A stretch of DNA of 64,000 nucleotides from Lunularia cruciata. Lineage: Eukaryota > Streptophyta > Marchantiopsida > Lunulariales > Lunulariaceae. Positions 48,085 through 60,237 of the stretch are shown here, piece by piece. Position 1 is the first letter of the stretch. The number at the start of each line of letters is the position of its first letter. Location of the stretch: NCBI GenBank assembly GCA_948567375.1, contig OX419757.1, positions 7,316,001-7,380,000 on the forward strand. Direction: 5' to 3'. The position numbers and the translations under genes were made by a program. The notes under the pieces are model-generated. The model was not told where the DNA came from. It did no database searches and worked only from the letters and a program-made list of their open reading frames with translations.

Positions 48085-50362
48085 GGCTGCAAACTCGAAT
48101 TGTATTCCCCGCTTCTAACCTCGTCCTTCAAGTTCTCCGTAAACACAAAACCTGCGTAAGAACCAAAGAGCTAATTACAATCTGCACGGCGCCAATACCC
48201 CTGTGCAGCGGATGAACGCAGAAACTGCTCACATAAAATTCATGAAAACATCCATCAAGGGTGAGTATAAGAACCTTCAACTCGAGCAAAAAGGAGGATA
48301 GAAAAATCTGGAGGACTGGAGGAGTCTCACACAAGCTGGAAACAGGACAAGCCCGAAGCACAGAAACCAGCACAGATTGGCTATAAGAATGGGAGCACCC
48401 AAGTTCAAAGGACAGGAACCTCTTCACCATACGTGTGACGAACAGACAGTGCAAGCATCACAAAAGCAAACAGACAGAAAATGCAAAAGGCTGATCACCA
48501 GCACCGGCAGAGGCTCAGGGGATACAGACATCACATGCGATATCCCGACAGCATCTCTCGCCCTCTGCCACTGCAAATGTACACTATTCCCTCCCTCCAG
48601 TATACATAACCATAAACCAAACCTCCGATTCACCCCTACCTTTTCAGAAATTACTGTCCCTGCTGCTGGATCCAACTCAATCCACATTCTTCAACATACA
48701 GCTCCTATCGGACTACTAACAAGAAACTGCGGCAAACGAGCACACTGACACACATGCAAAGAAATTCCATTACTTGATCAATGACTCCGTGACCTGATCG
48801 ATTCTCCGGATACGGATTCCTTTACTCGAGCTGCTTTAATCAGTCAAAGATCCAGCGCTGTGAAATACCTGATTTTGTGACCGCAGCTTCAGAACTGTAT
48901 TCCACTCTCCTCTCTCCTTGGCTGCAGCCATCTCGCTTTGTACCCTCAGGTTCAAAACCATGCAAACTTTCCAGTTTACCATATTATCATTCATCATAAA
49001 TAATTTTCTCTGCAATTTATTTCAGGAAATTTCAAACGGATATCAACTTCGTCCCGGTGAACGGGAAATATTTAGCGGCTACCTGCGCCACTACAAGGGG
49101 AAACCGGTTCTTGCAGGATTTTCGGTATTTACTTCCCGGCCTCGGGAATTCGTTCTTAAGTATCACCAGCTTTCCTTGCTGAGGACTCGCCGTAAATCAG
49201 AAGGTTCCAAATTCAACCGGGCGGCGTTACATTGCGGTTGTTCTCATGGTCCTACTGATCATCTCTATCAAGGGGATGCATACGTGAGTGATGCACTGGG
49301 GTGGTGATGTGGAGGACGACGACTGTCCACGTGGTGATGAAGCTCGCCTGTCAGCACGTAGAAAGCATGAAGGATCTCGACACGTAGATGGCACCAGCGA
49401 TCGACGGGTGTGGAGGGCTTGCAAACCGAACATACCCAACTCGATTAGCTGGTGGCACAGTAGACAGGAGACTAACGGCAGTCATCAGGTGTAAATTTAG
49501 CGGATTTTAAGGGTCAAGGCATTGACGGCAGTAGTGATCAGGAAGGACAACACTTGGAAAGTCATTTGGTTGGTGTGATGGTAAGACGGCGAAGACTCCA
49601 GAATTTCGGGTTGCCGTACGGAGGGCATAGGACTGTAGTCATAGTCCAAGTTGTGTTGAACAAAGAGAGCGAGAGAGCCAACCACGTCGACAACCTCGGC
49701 TTTGGTAGAGTTTCAAACACCGAGGTCTGGGATCAGTCCTCGATTAAACAGTCAAATAGTGTTCCGGGTGAGTATGGATCTTGCTTTTATCTTGTTTTAT
49801 TCAACTCCTTTGGAACGAATTATGTATCAAACGGTCAATGGCTCTGGAATTTGACCAATAATGATAGTGTTCGTAAATGTCTCTTACCTTGTGATTATGG
49901 ACGGTCCTTCTTCTCTTCATCTGCGTGTGAAATAAATAAAACCTCTTCGTCTAGAGCAACAATGGAATACCACCCCTTCAAGACTTGAACAACGCATTCA
50001 AATGTTTAAAACTCAGTAATGAATAGAGCGCAGGGGTTTAAAGGGGTATCAATGGGAATAGCATGGGAGTGAATTCATTTTTCGTGAGAATCTACGGGAT
50101 ATTCCGTAAACACTTCAGGTTTATGTATTTGGTATAAGTATTGAAGACTATATTAAAATAAGGAAAAAATAATTGAAGGAAAATATGATAATTTCTGGAA
50201 ATGGACCAAATGGCATAAGATTTTACTGATCATTTTGTTATACTTTTTTATATACCTTGCTATAACATTTTAGGGGACCATCTGAAGAGAAATTTTTAGA
50301 ATCATTGCTACCCAATAGAATTCTCCAATAAACTATATTGCAAAATTGAGACAGGGCGGCGG
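48085..50362. other. Upstream region of KAB1, no further gene recognised
   Basis: This carries the KAB1 promoter/5' UTR and the transition to the repeat island. Open frames at 48377-48748, 48918-49307 and 49497-49988 have no recognisable similarity. A minus-strand hydrophobic frame near 49390-49580 looks membrane-like over short pieces in different frames, but I could not assemble it into a gene. Confidence 0.45.
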
Positions 50363-50478
50363 GGTTTCAAGTTGAGTTCTTCATACTCTCCAACAACACT
50401 CAGATTATGGGTCTCTCGGAGGTTTCAAGTTGAGTTCTTCATACTCTCCAACAACACTCAGATTATGGGTCTCTCGGA
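50363..50478. repeat. Perfect tandem duplication of a 58-bp unit
   Basis: Bases 50363-50420 and 50421-50478 are identical over the entire unit, which starts GGTTTCAAGTTGAG and ends GGGTCTCTCGGA. The perfect identity points to a recent duplication at the edge of the retroelement island, or to an assembly artefact. Confidence 0.92.
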
Positions 50479-50726
50479 GGATGTAGTTCGAGCAATGCAA
50501 ACTTTTAATGTTCAACTTAGAGGTCTTGGGTTTACGAGTCCAATCTCATAAGGTAAGGATTCATGCACTTATGCCTTCCAATCACATCTTTAAGTAGCTC
50601 ATGACTTATTCTTTAGGTCGTGCACACATGTCACTCCCCAACTCTATTGACTTTGTATCCCTAAATGCCAGAAAATTCAAGTGGATCTCAATGAGCATAT
50701 ACACACTCAGACACTTACTATCATCT

Positions 50727-51296
50727 TGTAATATCATTAGCTAGACATTATCTAGAGGTGGAAATTTGCTTGATATATCTTTAAGGATGCTATACACAAT
50801 TGGCTAAGTAGATCATGTAGAGGTATCACCAATACAGAAAAGGCCAAAAACCTACCAAAAACATTAAAGCCAATTTTGGAGGCCCTAAACAAATGAATCA
50901 GGCCTCAAAAAAGAGATATTTCACCCTCCCAAGGAAAAAAGGCTTTTTTTCTTCCCCTCCCCTTCCCCCCTCACTTTGTCTAGTTGAGAACTTTCCAATG
51001 GTACCACTTCCATACTATTCTAAGCTTTTTACGAGAAGATTCCCCGAATATTCCCTAGTCAAACCTATTTGACCAATTGGATGAGACCCAAGCTGACATG
51101 TCACCAACCCATGGATTCAATCTAAGGGTGTATCTTGCAAACATATCACATATCCATGTATCTAGTCTAAGGATGTAGCTCCCTTTAAAGAGATCTTCTC
51201 CATTATATAATAAAGTAGAAATGCTCCTTTGGAGCATAAGAGTATTGAGGCTTTAAACCTTGTGTTTCTCTTTGGGTTTCTCTTGTCCTTTTAACA
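50727..51296 (+). repeat. 5' LTR of the plus-strand gypsy element
   Basis: It begins TGTAATATCATTAGCTAG and ends TCCTTTTAACA (TG...CA termini, 570 bp). The reverse complement aligns along its length with 57762-58341 and 60238-61069; for example GCTCCAAAGGAGCA, GGTGACATGT and GGTGATACCTCTA occur in the same order in those copies. Confidence 0.75.
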
Positions 51297-51302
51297 TTAA
51301 AA

Positions 51303-51316
51303 TGGGTATCAAAGCA
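51303..51316 (+). other. Primer-binding site, degenerate (initiator Met tRNA type)
   Basis: TGGGTATCAAAGCA lies six bases after the LTR end and differs slightly from the TGGTATCAGAGC that is complementary to plant initiator-methionine tRNA. Position and sequence support its reading as a PBS. Confidence 0.65.
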
Positions 51317-54158
51317 AGTATTTTAATCCAAGTAAGTGGATCATTTCTCTTGGAGGAACGTGGGCTACCAAGATTGAGTAATTTCAAGGGGAGATAAAGT
51401 AGTATAATCAATAGATTAGGGGTTTGGGAGAGAGGATGGGATAGATATTCTTGGAGTATACTTTCTTGCACCTCACTTTCCTTTCTTGAATCCATTCCAC
51501 ATCAAGATTATGTACATCTAGCATGAGCAAGTGAAAGTATATCTTGTTTACCATTTTGGAGTAGAGTTCATGGATGTAATAATGAATTTGCCAAACCTCG
51601 TGATTCTACCTATTGTGATCTACAACAAATAGTGGAATTCGACAACTTACATTTTGTTATGATGCAATGGATCTAAATATACCAAATCCTCTTCCTTTCA
51701 ACACTCAAGTAGAAATCCATTATGTAGTTAGACCAAAAGTGATGTTTGGGGATGTTGTAGTCTACAATTTTAGTGGGGAATATTATCAACAAGTGATAGC
51801 CTCTAAGGTCCCAATGGTAGTCCAAATTGTCCCTGCTCCTTCTTGAGTGATCATATTAACCCTCAATTCAAGTAGAAAGTATCAATTGAGTATAATCTCA
51901 TGTACAAATCATGGAGTTGTAGTTGCAAGATATGATGCAAGGAATGCAAGGGATGTTGAACAAGTTCCAAGAGATGAAGATGACAATGGAGGAATTACAA
52001 AGTCAAGTACTTACCTTCAAGAATAATCATGTAATGCAAGAAAGGGAATCATCTTAAAACCCAATAATAGGTTTCAAAGTACCTACAGAGTCACTCATGA
52101 CAATGACATTAAGTTTGGACAAAAATGAAGTCACATTTTAATATGGATAAAGAATACATGCAACATTGAGCCTTACAAGGGATAATGTCCCATGGGAGGA
52201 GTGGAAAATTGGATCTCAAGAATGAATCAATTTTGATTATTCATAATAGAGATCACCAATCATTCTACAAGTGTGTTTGCATGTGACTACTTGATAAGCA
52301 CTCACATGGTACAATGCTTGAGAACAAGTAGTATTTGCAAAAGGAAAAGAGATCACTTGGATGGCAATGCAACAAGGATTGTTGAAGAATTTCCAATCTT
52401 AGGATTTGGTGTAGATGGCTTAAACTTGATTATGAAAATCAAAGCAAAAGAACAACATACAAGAATACATGGAGGTATTTGTTGATTTATCATCATAATA
52501 GCAAATATGAGCCCAATAGAAACTCTTGACAATTTCAAATGGGGATTAAAAGAGATAATTTGCCAAGAGGTAATGGTACAAAATCCTTATATTGATTTTG
52601 AAGCCATTGCTTGTGCTCAAAGAACAGTAGGAGCACTTGGAGGAGGTGAAGGAGTAGTCTCGTCATAACAATATTGGGATAAAACACCACACTTTGGTGG
52701 ACCAATTCCTATAGAATTGTACAACATCATTTCTAAGATCAAGGAGCATGATCACTCCCAAGAGAACAAGGACATGTCAAAGAAACGAAAGATGGAGTCC
52801 CATGAGGAAAAGAGTCTTGAGCAAAACAATGATGTTCTTATAATTGCAGTAAATTTGGACACAACCATCATTTGTCATACATGCCTTCATAAAGGCCCTT
52901 GGACTTCATACAAATGACCTTTGAACAACTTAGAGAGACAAATCAAAGAAAAGGATGTTGAAATCACATCGTAAAACAAAGATTGCCAATAAATGTACCT
53001 CATGTCCTTACTAGCTCAATGGAGAGGAGTAAAAGTAGGCAGAGGAAGAGGATGAGTGTGTAAAAGTTGAGGAAGACAAACACATAGTTTATTTTCAAAA
53101 ATGGAATCCTAGAAGAAATAAGTTAAGAGTATTGATAGACCCTACAGCAATAGAGAATTTCTTGTCTTGATTTGTTGCAATAAGGTTGGGGATAGAACTA
53201 GAGAAGAATGAGAATGAAGAAGTAGAGTTACCTAATAGTCAAACAAAGAAGATTGAATTGTTACTTATAAAAGTAGCACTCTCTATAGGAGAGTCTTAAG
53301 AAGAAATTGAGTAGCAAGTGATATGGTTACTTTTTTATGATGTGATCTTAGGCATATCATGGATGGAGCATGATAAATTGGAAAAGAAAAATAGTAAGAA
53401 CTAATCAATGGAAGATATTTGGAGATAAGGAAATATTCCAAAGGCAAGAATTTCCTCTCTATATTAGAGGGACAATATCTATCAGTAAGATAGATAGATA
53501 TTTCATGGGTCTAAATAAAAGAAGTCCAAAATGCACAACTTGATAGACAAATTATTGAGAAATCAAAAGATGTGGTTGATGAGTTCAAGATGTCTTCTTA
53601 ATGATTTACCCTCAGTTTTACCACCCAAAAAAGGAGTATATCATAAAATCAAGATACTCCTTAAGAAGACACCTCCTTATAAGGTCCCATATCTACTATC
53701 ACCTCATTACTTGGAGTAATTCAAGGCTCAAATCAAGGATATGTTGCAGAAAGGATTTATCCAACTTGACATACCACTATATGGGGCTCTTTTCTTCTTT
53801 TTGAAGAAGAAGGATAGTATGATGTGAAAATGTACATTGACTATTGGTGCCTAAATCAACAAACTATGATGACTAAATACCATTTACCTTGAATGGATGA
53901 CATGTTTGATCAACTTAATGGGGCAAACTCTTCACCAAACTTGATATACTAAGCAATTATAATCAAACTAGGATCATGGAGGAAGACATACACAAAATTA
54001 CCTTTTGAACAAGTTTTGGTCACTTTGAGTACCTAATGATGTAATTTGGCCTCATCAATTCACTAGTCACTTTCATGAGTTTGATGAATGATATATTTTG
54101 TCCATACTTGGAAAAGTCTATTATCATTTTTTGTAAAAAACCAAAGAGAGAAATAGTA

Positions 54159-55546
54159 GAATGGAAGACTTGACTGAAAGATCACAAGGGGACTCTTGAA
54201 TGAAAGAAACTTTGAATGCTTAGCATGAGCTTATGCATTGGTATTCATATGGAATATACAAAACTCTTGGAAAGCTTATGAAGAAGTTTCACAAGACCCG
54301 TCTTCTTAGAGTGCAAGGTAAGCTAATTGGGAAGCTTCCTTCTAAAAGTTGACTACTTGTCATGCAAGCTAAGCTAGCAGAGAAGCTTCCCAAGAAGCTT
54401 CCTCCTAGAAGTTTCCTACTTGGCATACATGTTTCAAAATACTTGGAAGGTACCATGAAGCTTTCTATATGCTTTTAGAACATTTTTATAACTCTTGGCT
54501 AATTTAGCATATGTGTAGCATTGTTAGCCTTGACTAACTTGTCTATAAACTCCATATTATTGTGTATTCTCCCATAGCTATTTAGTAACATCCTTGTCAC
54601 CATGGAAGCTTCAAACTATTGGATAGTCATTTATGCATTGTGGATATGAGAAAGAGACTCTTATGTGGCATCATGAAGGGGATACCCTTTCCAAAGGACT
54701 TTGTACTCATTGTGTTGTTGGTAGCTATATTAAATGTTACAACATGCAAGAATATGATTAACTTCATACTCCTTATGAGCATTGACAAGTGTAAAAGATT
54801 GAGTGGAGAAATAGAAGAATAGAAGATTGGAGTGACAAATCACACTAGGACTCTTGAATGATGGAATACCTAGCATAAGCTTGGGCTTTGGTATTTATAG
54901 AGAACATACAATGCTCATGATAAGCTTCTCAAGAAGCTTCATAAAACTGCCTTCTTAGAGTGCAAGCTAAGTTAACTAGGAAGCTTCTTGAGAAATTTCT
55001 TTCTAAAAGTTGTTTACTTGGGATGTAAGCTAAATTAGTCAAGAAACTTTCTAAGAAGCTTCCTTCTAAAAGCCACCTACTTGGCATGCAAGCTAAGCTA
55101 GTCAAGAAGTTTCTCCAAGAAGCTTTTTCTTAGAAGTTACCACTTTGCAAACACATTGCCCAATACTTGGAAGGTACCAAGAAGCTTCCTGGATGCTTGT
55201 AGAATATTTTTATAACTCTTGGCTAATTTGGCCTATTTGCTACTTTTTTAGTCTCAACTAACTCATATGTAAATCTCATATTGTTACATATTCTTCCACT
55301 GCTAGTTGGTGACGTCTTTGTGACCAAGGAAGCTTCAAACTCTTAGATGGCCATTTGTGCATTATGGAGATGAGAAAAAGATTCCCAAGTGGCATCATGA
55401 AAGGGATACCCTTTCCAAAGGACTTTGTACTTGGTATGTTGTTGGTTGTCACATTGAATGTGCCAAAGTGCAAGGATACAATCAACTTCATACTCCTCAT
55501 GGTTGTTGATAGGGATAGGAGGAGGAGGAGGGGGTTGGATACAAGT
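54159..55546. repeat. Tandem duplication of about 660-730 bp from a gypsy 3' region
   Basis: Unit A (about 54159-54817) and unit B (about 54818-55546) share the same order of phrases: GGACTCTTGAATGA, CTTCTTAGAGTGCAAG, repeated AAGCTTCC/CTAAGCTAG phrases, AATACTTGGAAGGTACCA, TTTTTATAACTCTTGGCTAAT, GAAGCTTCAAACT and GGGATACCCTTTCC. Inside each, a 45-60-bp subunit with AAGCTTCC and a TACTTGGCATG-like phrase is repeated two or three times. Both units contain, antisense, the end of a chromodomain. Confidence 0.8.
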
Positions 55547-56330
55547 AGAAAAGGAAGATGGATTATAAATAAAAGGTTTCATTTTATAAATATGAAGGAC
55601 AATGTGGTTTTTCAATATGACAAGGCAAGGGCAAGGCAAGTCAATAAACAATAGGAGAAATGATTTGGGTGAAATCAAGTGGACCTATCCAATTAGAAGT
55701 AATTTTACAAACTTGGGTACCAAGTAGGAGGGGTAGGTTACTAAAAGAAAGTATGACCTTATCACCAAGTTGAAAGGTGAGATCACAATGATGTTGATCC
55801 GCATGTTGGTTTGATGATTTTGAGCAACATTCACAACAAGCATATACTCTAAGATGTGATTTGCATGTTTGGTTTGTCCATTAGTTTGAGCATGATAGGC
55901 CATGGACAAAGCAAGCTTGGTGCCAAGTAGCTTGAAGAGTGCTTGCCAAACAAATTTGTTGAATCAAGAATCATGGTCATAGATGATTATAAGAGGTATC
56001 TCATTGATGCTTGAGGAATTGTCAAAGTAGATTTGTGCCAACGTTGGAACATCCACTACATCGAATGTTGGTGCCAGATGGATTTGCTTACTAAGCTTAT
56101 CAACAAACACCACAATTATTATATGACCTTGCTTTGACTTTGGTAAGGATATGATGAAATCTAAGCTCATATGTTTGCATCAAGTAGATGAGATGGGAAG
56201 TGGTTGAAGGAGTCCACCCGACTTTTGGTTACTGGCCTTGTTGCATTGATAGCTCTCACAAGATCAAATAAACTCTTGAACCTCTCATGCCATGTTGCAC
56301 CACCACCATTGGTGTTGCAGGGTACCCAAA
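55300..56330 (-). mobile_element. Minus-strand Ty3/gypsy integrase and chromodomain fragment
   Basis: Reading the minus strand from about 56330: an HHCC-like zinc-binding segment (EEFI-SCESYQCNKASNQK in broken form), the integrase core (MSLDFIISLPKSKQG, VVFVDKLSKQIHLAPT, ALFKLLGTKLALSMAYHAQT, NGQTKHANHILEYML), then at 55540-55340 a chromodomain (EEYEVDCILALWHIQ and YKVLWKGYPFHDATWE). Stop codons interrupt it. Chromodomains at the integrase C-terminus are typical of plant chromoviruses. It faces opposite to the RT at 53.6 kb, so it belongs to a different insertion. Confidence 0.85.
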
Positions 56331-56622
56331 GTCCTGTGCATATTTATGTGACCAACAATTGGTAAGTCATGGGTTTCTTGGAAGCGCACAAGTCATAGAT
56401 TATCCTTATGAGCAAACATTAATCTTTATGTTGTTTATAAAACTTGGAATTTTTAGATGAACATAATATAATTTCCATAATCTTGGTTTGAAAGGACATT
56501 GAATATAATAATATTAAAGTGATAATTATATAATTCTTAGTGTATGGTATTGTTATTAATGTAGTTCTGTTTATAAGTATCAAACTTTAAATTACTTATA
56601 AACCTTCCATAAGGAGAGTGTG

Positions 56623-56686
<64 letters not shown>

Positions 56687-57361
56687 CTCTCTCTCTCTCT
56701 CTCCTAACTTGAATCCGAAATATATTATTAAGTAACCAAAAATAGTAATTTTTTCTTTGAGTGGGTAATTTAACTATCTAGAGTATAAAAAGCTCTATAT
56801 ATATAATTTATCAATTGAGATAAAATTCTTGTATTGATTTTCTATATATTAAGCAAAAGTAAACAAATCAACTTTACAACTATAAAAGCTAATTTATTCA
56901 TCATGTTTTTGTTTACATTAATACACTTTCTTTTTATATAACACATTTTTCAAAGAAAAATTCATGCATTAAATATTGAAGAAAATAGCTAAAATAGAAT
57001 ACTAAACCATAATAGTAGTATCATGCAAGTCTTAAATGACAAAAATGGTTATTGTTTGCTCTACTACTAACATACAAATATCTTGGTTATAAAGGTGTTG
57101 CATATAACAAAATTAGTCTACTTTTAATTGGAAATAAACTGAGAAATAAATCTACTATATAGAATATATTATTCATGGATAGGTCTAAGGTAGCTTTATG
57201 GATGTATACCTTCCATTGAGTTAATTTTATTGGTAAAACATATAATAAATCTCATTGACAAAATATTATGCACATAAGAAGGAAATAAATCAAAATAACT
57301 TTTATTAAAAAGTATTTACATCATGCATATTATAATTTATGTTTTAAATTTATTATATTTG
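56331..57361. other. AT-rich gap with dinucleotide repeat, no gene recognised
   Basis: The region contains the (TA)n/(TC)n microsatellite and AT-rich DNA without open frames. The left 100 bases may still belong to the minus-strand gypsy pol. Confidence 0.5.
56624..56703. repeat. (TA)n followed by (TC)n microsatellite
   Basis: A long AT dinucleotide run with two GTATATG interruptions is followed by CTCTCTCTCTCTCTC. Confidence 0.9.
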
Positions 57362-57761
57362 TAAGCTAAATGAGATCACCTTCACAAAGGCTGCCAAGGC
57401 ACCAAAGGTTGGAAAGCTATAGTAAGTACTTAGAGATAGGTATGGTCCTACATCAGTTCATTCACATGGAAGATCTCACTATTATGTCACCTTTGTAGAT
57501 GATGCCACTAGTAAGGTATGGGATTATTTTCTGAAAAATAATTCAGATGTGTTTATTATTTTCAAAAGGTGGAAATTTTGGCTTGAAAATAAGACTTATT
57601 ATAAAACAAATGCTTCAAATATGATAATGGTGGAGAGTATAATAGCAATGAGTTCAAAGATAATTGTGCAAAGCAAGGAATTTGAATGATAAAAATTGTT
57701 TCTAAGACACCACAACACAATGGTGTGGCTGAGCACTTAAACAAAACTCTTGATAAGGGGG
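57362..57761 (+). mobile_element. Ty1/copia integrase core fragment
   Basis: The plus strand encodes, in broken frames, YGPTSVHSHGRSHYYVTFVD, DDATSKVWDYFLKNNSDVF, an NGGEYNSNEFKDNCAKQGI segment and QHNGVAEHLNKTL. These are the consecutive catalytic blocks of a copia integrase. It ends abruptly at 57761, where a gypsy-family LTR begins. It may be the displaced counterpart of the integrase missing from the copia element that starts at 58607, or part of another copy. Confidence 0.8.
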
Positions 57762-58341
57762 TGTAATATTCCAAGGATAGGAGAACTTACAAGAGAAACA
57801 CAAAGCTCCGCACCCTTTACTCTAATGCTCCAAAGGAGCACCTTGTCTTTATGATATAGCAAAGAAGATTCCCTCAAAGGAAGCTCCACCTCTAGATCAG
57901 GTACATGGATTGGTGACATGTTAGTGAACTCCACCCTTAGATTAGTTGCATGCATGAGTGACATGTCAATTCTTGTCCTATTTGGTGTGGTTAAACAATG
58001 TTTGACCAAAGGGAATCTTTAACAAATCTTCTTATATGAATACCAAAATTGCACGTGCAAGGTAAAATTGGAAAGCTCTTGACAAGACAAACAATGGGAG
58101 GAAGCCCAACCTTTTCTCCATGGGGGAAATGTGAATAATGTTTTAAGGCCTAATTCCCTTTAGGTCTTAAAAATTAGCTCTAAAGTTTGTTGGCTATTTT
58201 TTGGCTCCTACTCTTTTAGTAGAAGTACTATTTTGGTGATACCTCTATCTTATTTAATTAGTCCATAATATATAATATCATTCTAGATGTTATAAAGCCA
58301 ATTTTCACCACTAAATAATATTTCTAGCTATTGGTATAACA
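57762..58341 (-). repeat. Solo LTR of the gypsy family, inserted in copia integrase
   Basis: As written on the plus strand it runs TGTAATATTCC to TTGGTATAACA. Its reverse complement aligns with the gypsy 5' LTR at 50727-51296, so it is in minus orientation. No gypsy coding sequence adjoins either side, hence solo. Confidence 0.75.
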
Positions 58342-58606
58342 AGCCTCCTCTATTTTAAGACATAACGTCCTTGTTGCAAAATTGTTGCTGAAAAGACTTC
58401 ACTAACACCAATGCATTGGTCAAGTTGGTTGTTTGCTCCCTTGTGGCCTCATACAATGGATACCCTTTCCAATGTACCCATGATATTCCACATGCGGATG
58501 GCAAGTACCACATATACATTTCTAGAAAATGCATTTGACTTTAGATTCCTTGTGGCATCAATGAGTGTTGGACAAGGTCAAATTTCTTGTATGGAAGGAA
58601 AGTGGG

Positions 58607-58948
58607 TGTTATGTTTGGCTTGTTATAAGTGAAGACTGATCAAGTGCAAGAGAAAACATAACTGATGAAACACCTTGCTGTTTAATGTAGTGCAAACAGT
58701 CACATGTCTAGAAGTTTAGGCGTACAATCACTTGTCTAGAAGTTCAGTCCAATGATAATGATGTACCTATATATATACACACACAAAGAGTAATAAATAT
58801 CAAAGGTTGGTGTGAGCATGTTTCAGCTGTGGATGTAGCTTCTAGGATGAGAAGTGAACCACGTTATTTCCCATTGTCCTCTAATTTTTGTTTAATGGGG
58901 TTTATGATGTGCTATTGTGAGAGGTCCTAGGAATTGTGTTTTCTAACA
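58607..58948 (+). repeat. 5' LTR of the copia element
   Basis: 342 bp, TGTTATGTTTGGCTTGTTAT to TTGTGTTTTCTAACA. It matches the 3' LTR at both ends and in the middle (CACTTGTCTAGAAGTT, ATCAAAGGTTGGTGTGAGC, AATGGGGTTTATGATGTGCT). Confidence 0.92.
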
Positions 58949-58950
58949 AT

Positions 58951-58962
58951 TGGTATCAGAGC
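58951..58962 (+). other. Primer-binding site for initiator Met tRNA
   Basis: TGGTATCAGAGC, two bases after the LTR end, is the classical plant PBS complementary to the 3' end of initiator-methionine tRNA. Confidence 0.93.
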
Positions 58963-60237
58963 TTAATTGGTCCTAAAGAGGGTCTTGGGATCCGAGGGTG
59001 CAGTGAAGTGGGTCTAGAAACAAGTCCACATCAAAGCAATGGCAGGGGTGATATCCATATCAAATGCTAAATCTGCAATGGAGAATTTTGATGGGAAAAA
59101 CAATTTTGGACTTTGGCAGCTGAAGATGAAGGACCTTCTTGTCCTGCAAGGACTGCATAGAGAATTAAGAAAAAAAATAAGAGGACAAAAGTGATGAGGA
59201 TGAGGAAGATAAATATGCAGATCTCAAAGCTATTAGCACTATTTGGTTGAACCTTGCCAATGAAGTGCTATACAATGTTATGAATGATGAATCTACACCA
59301 AAACTATGGGCCAAATTAGAGAATATTTATATGACCAAGTCATTGACAAATATACTATATCTTAAACAGAAGCGGTATATGTTGCGGATGAAGGAGGCCA
59401 AAGTATTATGGAGCACCTCAATGCTTTCAACAATATTATTTATGAGTTGATGAGCATAGAGGTTAAGTTAGAAGAGGACGATAAGGCATTGTTGTTATTG
59501 AATTCACTTTCTCCTTCATATGAGCATCTAGTCACAACTCTTCTATATAGGAAGGATGATATCAATTGTGAGGAGGTCACTTAGGCATTATTTTCCAATG
59601 AGATGCAAGAAAGACCCAACCAAGAAAAGACAAATCCAAAGGTTTTTTTTTAATTAGAGGAAAGACAAGAGAGAGAGATCAGGTCAAGAGGAAATCAAGA
59701 TCCAAGTCTAGAACTGGAGGTTTCAAAGGAAAGTGCTGGATTTGTGGGAAGGTTGGATATTTAAAGAAGGATTGTGATAAAAAGAAGCTTGAGTCCAACA
59801 AAAATAAAGGTCAACTTTCATATCAAGCAAGCATGGTTGAGTCATTGGTGTCGTGGATGATATTTTATGTGTTACCCAAGACAACGATCAAATTGAGAAG
59901 TCATGGATATTGGATTCAAGTTGCTCTTACCATATGTCTCCAAATAAGGAGTGGTTTCATGAGTACAAACCATTCAATGGAGGATTTATAACAATGAGGA
60001 ACAACATAGCTTGTAAAGGTATTGGCATTGGTACAATACACAATAAGATGTTTGATGGTATTGTGAGGACTCTTGTTGATGTGAGGCATGTTCTTGAGTC
60101 AAGGAATAATTTTATATCACTAGGCACTTTGGACTCAAATGGTTGGAGGTGGGGAGCAAAACAAGGAACACTCAAGGTATCAAAAGGAGCATTGGTTGTA
60201 ATGAAGAGCAAGAAGAGAGGAAATTTGTATGAGCTTG

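Larger units (their letters stand above)
50727..54158 (+). mobile_element. Degenerate, 3'-truncated Ty3/gypsy retrotransposon
   Basis: Order on the plus strand: 5' LTR (50727-51296), PBS-like site (51303-51316), gag-like region (about 51500-52920), a protease-like stretch near 53120-53390, then reverse transcriptase (about 53590-54130). The RT portion shows LPPKKGVYHKI, PPYKVPYLLSPHYLE, LQKGFIQLDIPLYGALFF and FFLKKKDSMM, followed in shifted frames by the FTKLD-like and LVTFMSLMN-like segments. Several stops and frameshifts break it. The part after RT is missing: at about 54159 the sequence passes into the duplicated 3' end of a different, minus-strand gypsy element. Confidence 0.82.

Noticed and set aside
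49180-49990. Possible membrane protein on the minus strand upstream of KAB1
   Set aside because: Hydrophobic pieces occur in different frames with stops between them, without consistent splice sites or similarity.
50481-50560. tRNA-like or SINE promoter phrase (GGGTTTACGAGTCCAATC)
   Set aside because: Only partial resemblance to a B-box; no A-box, no cloverleaf and no A-rich tail.
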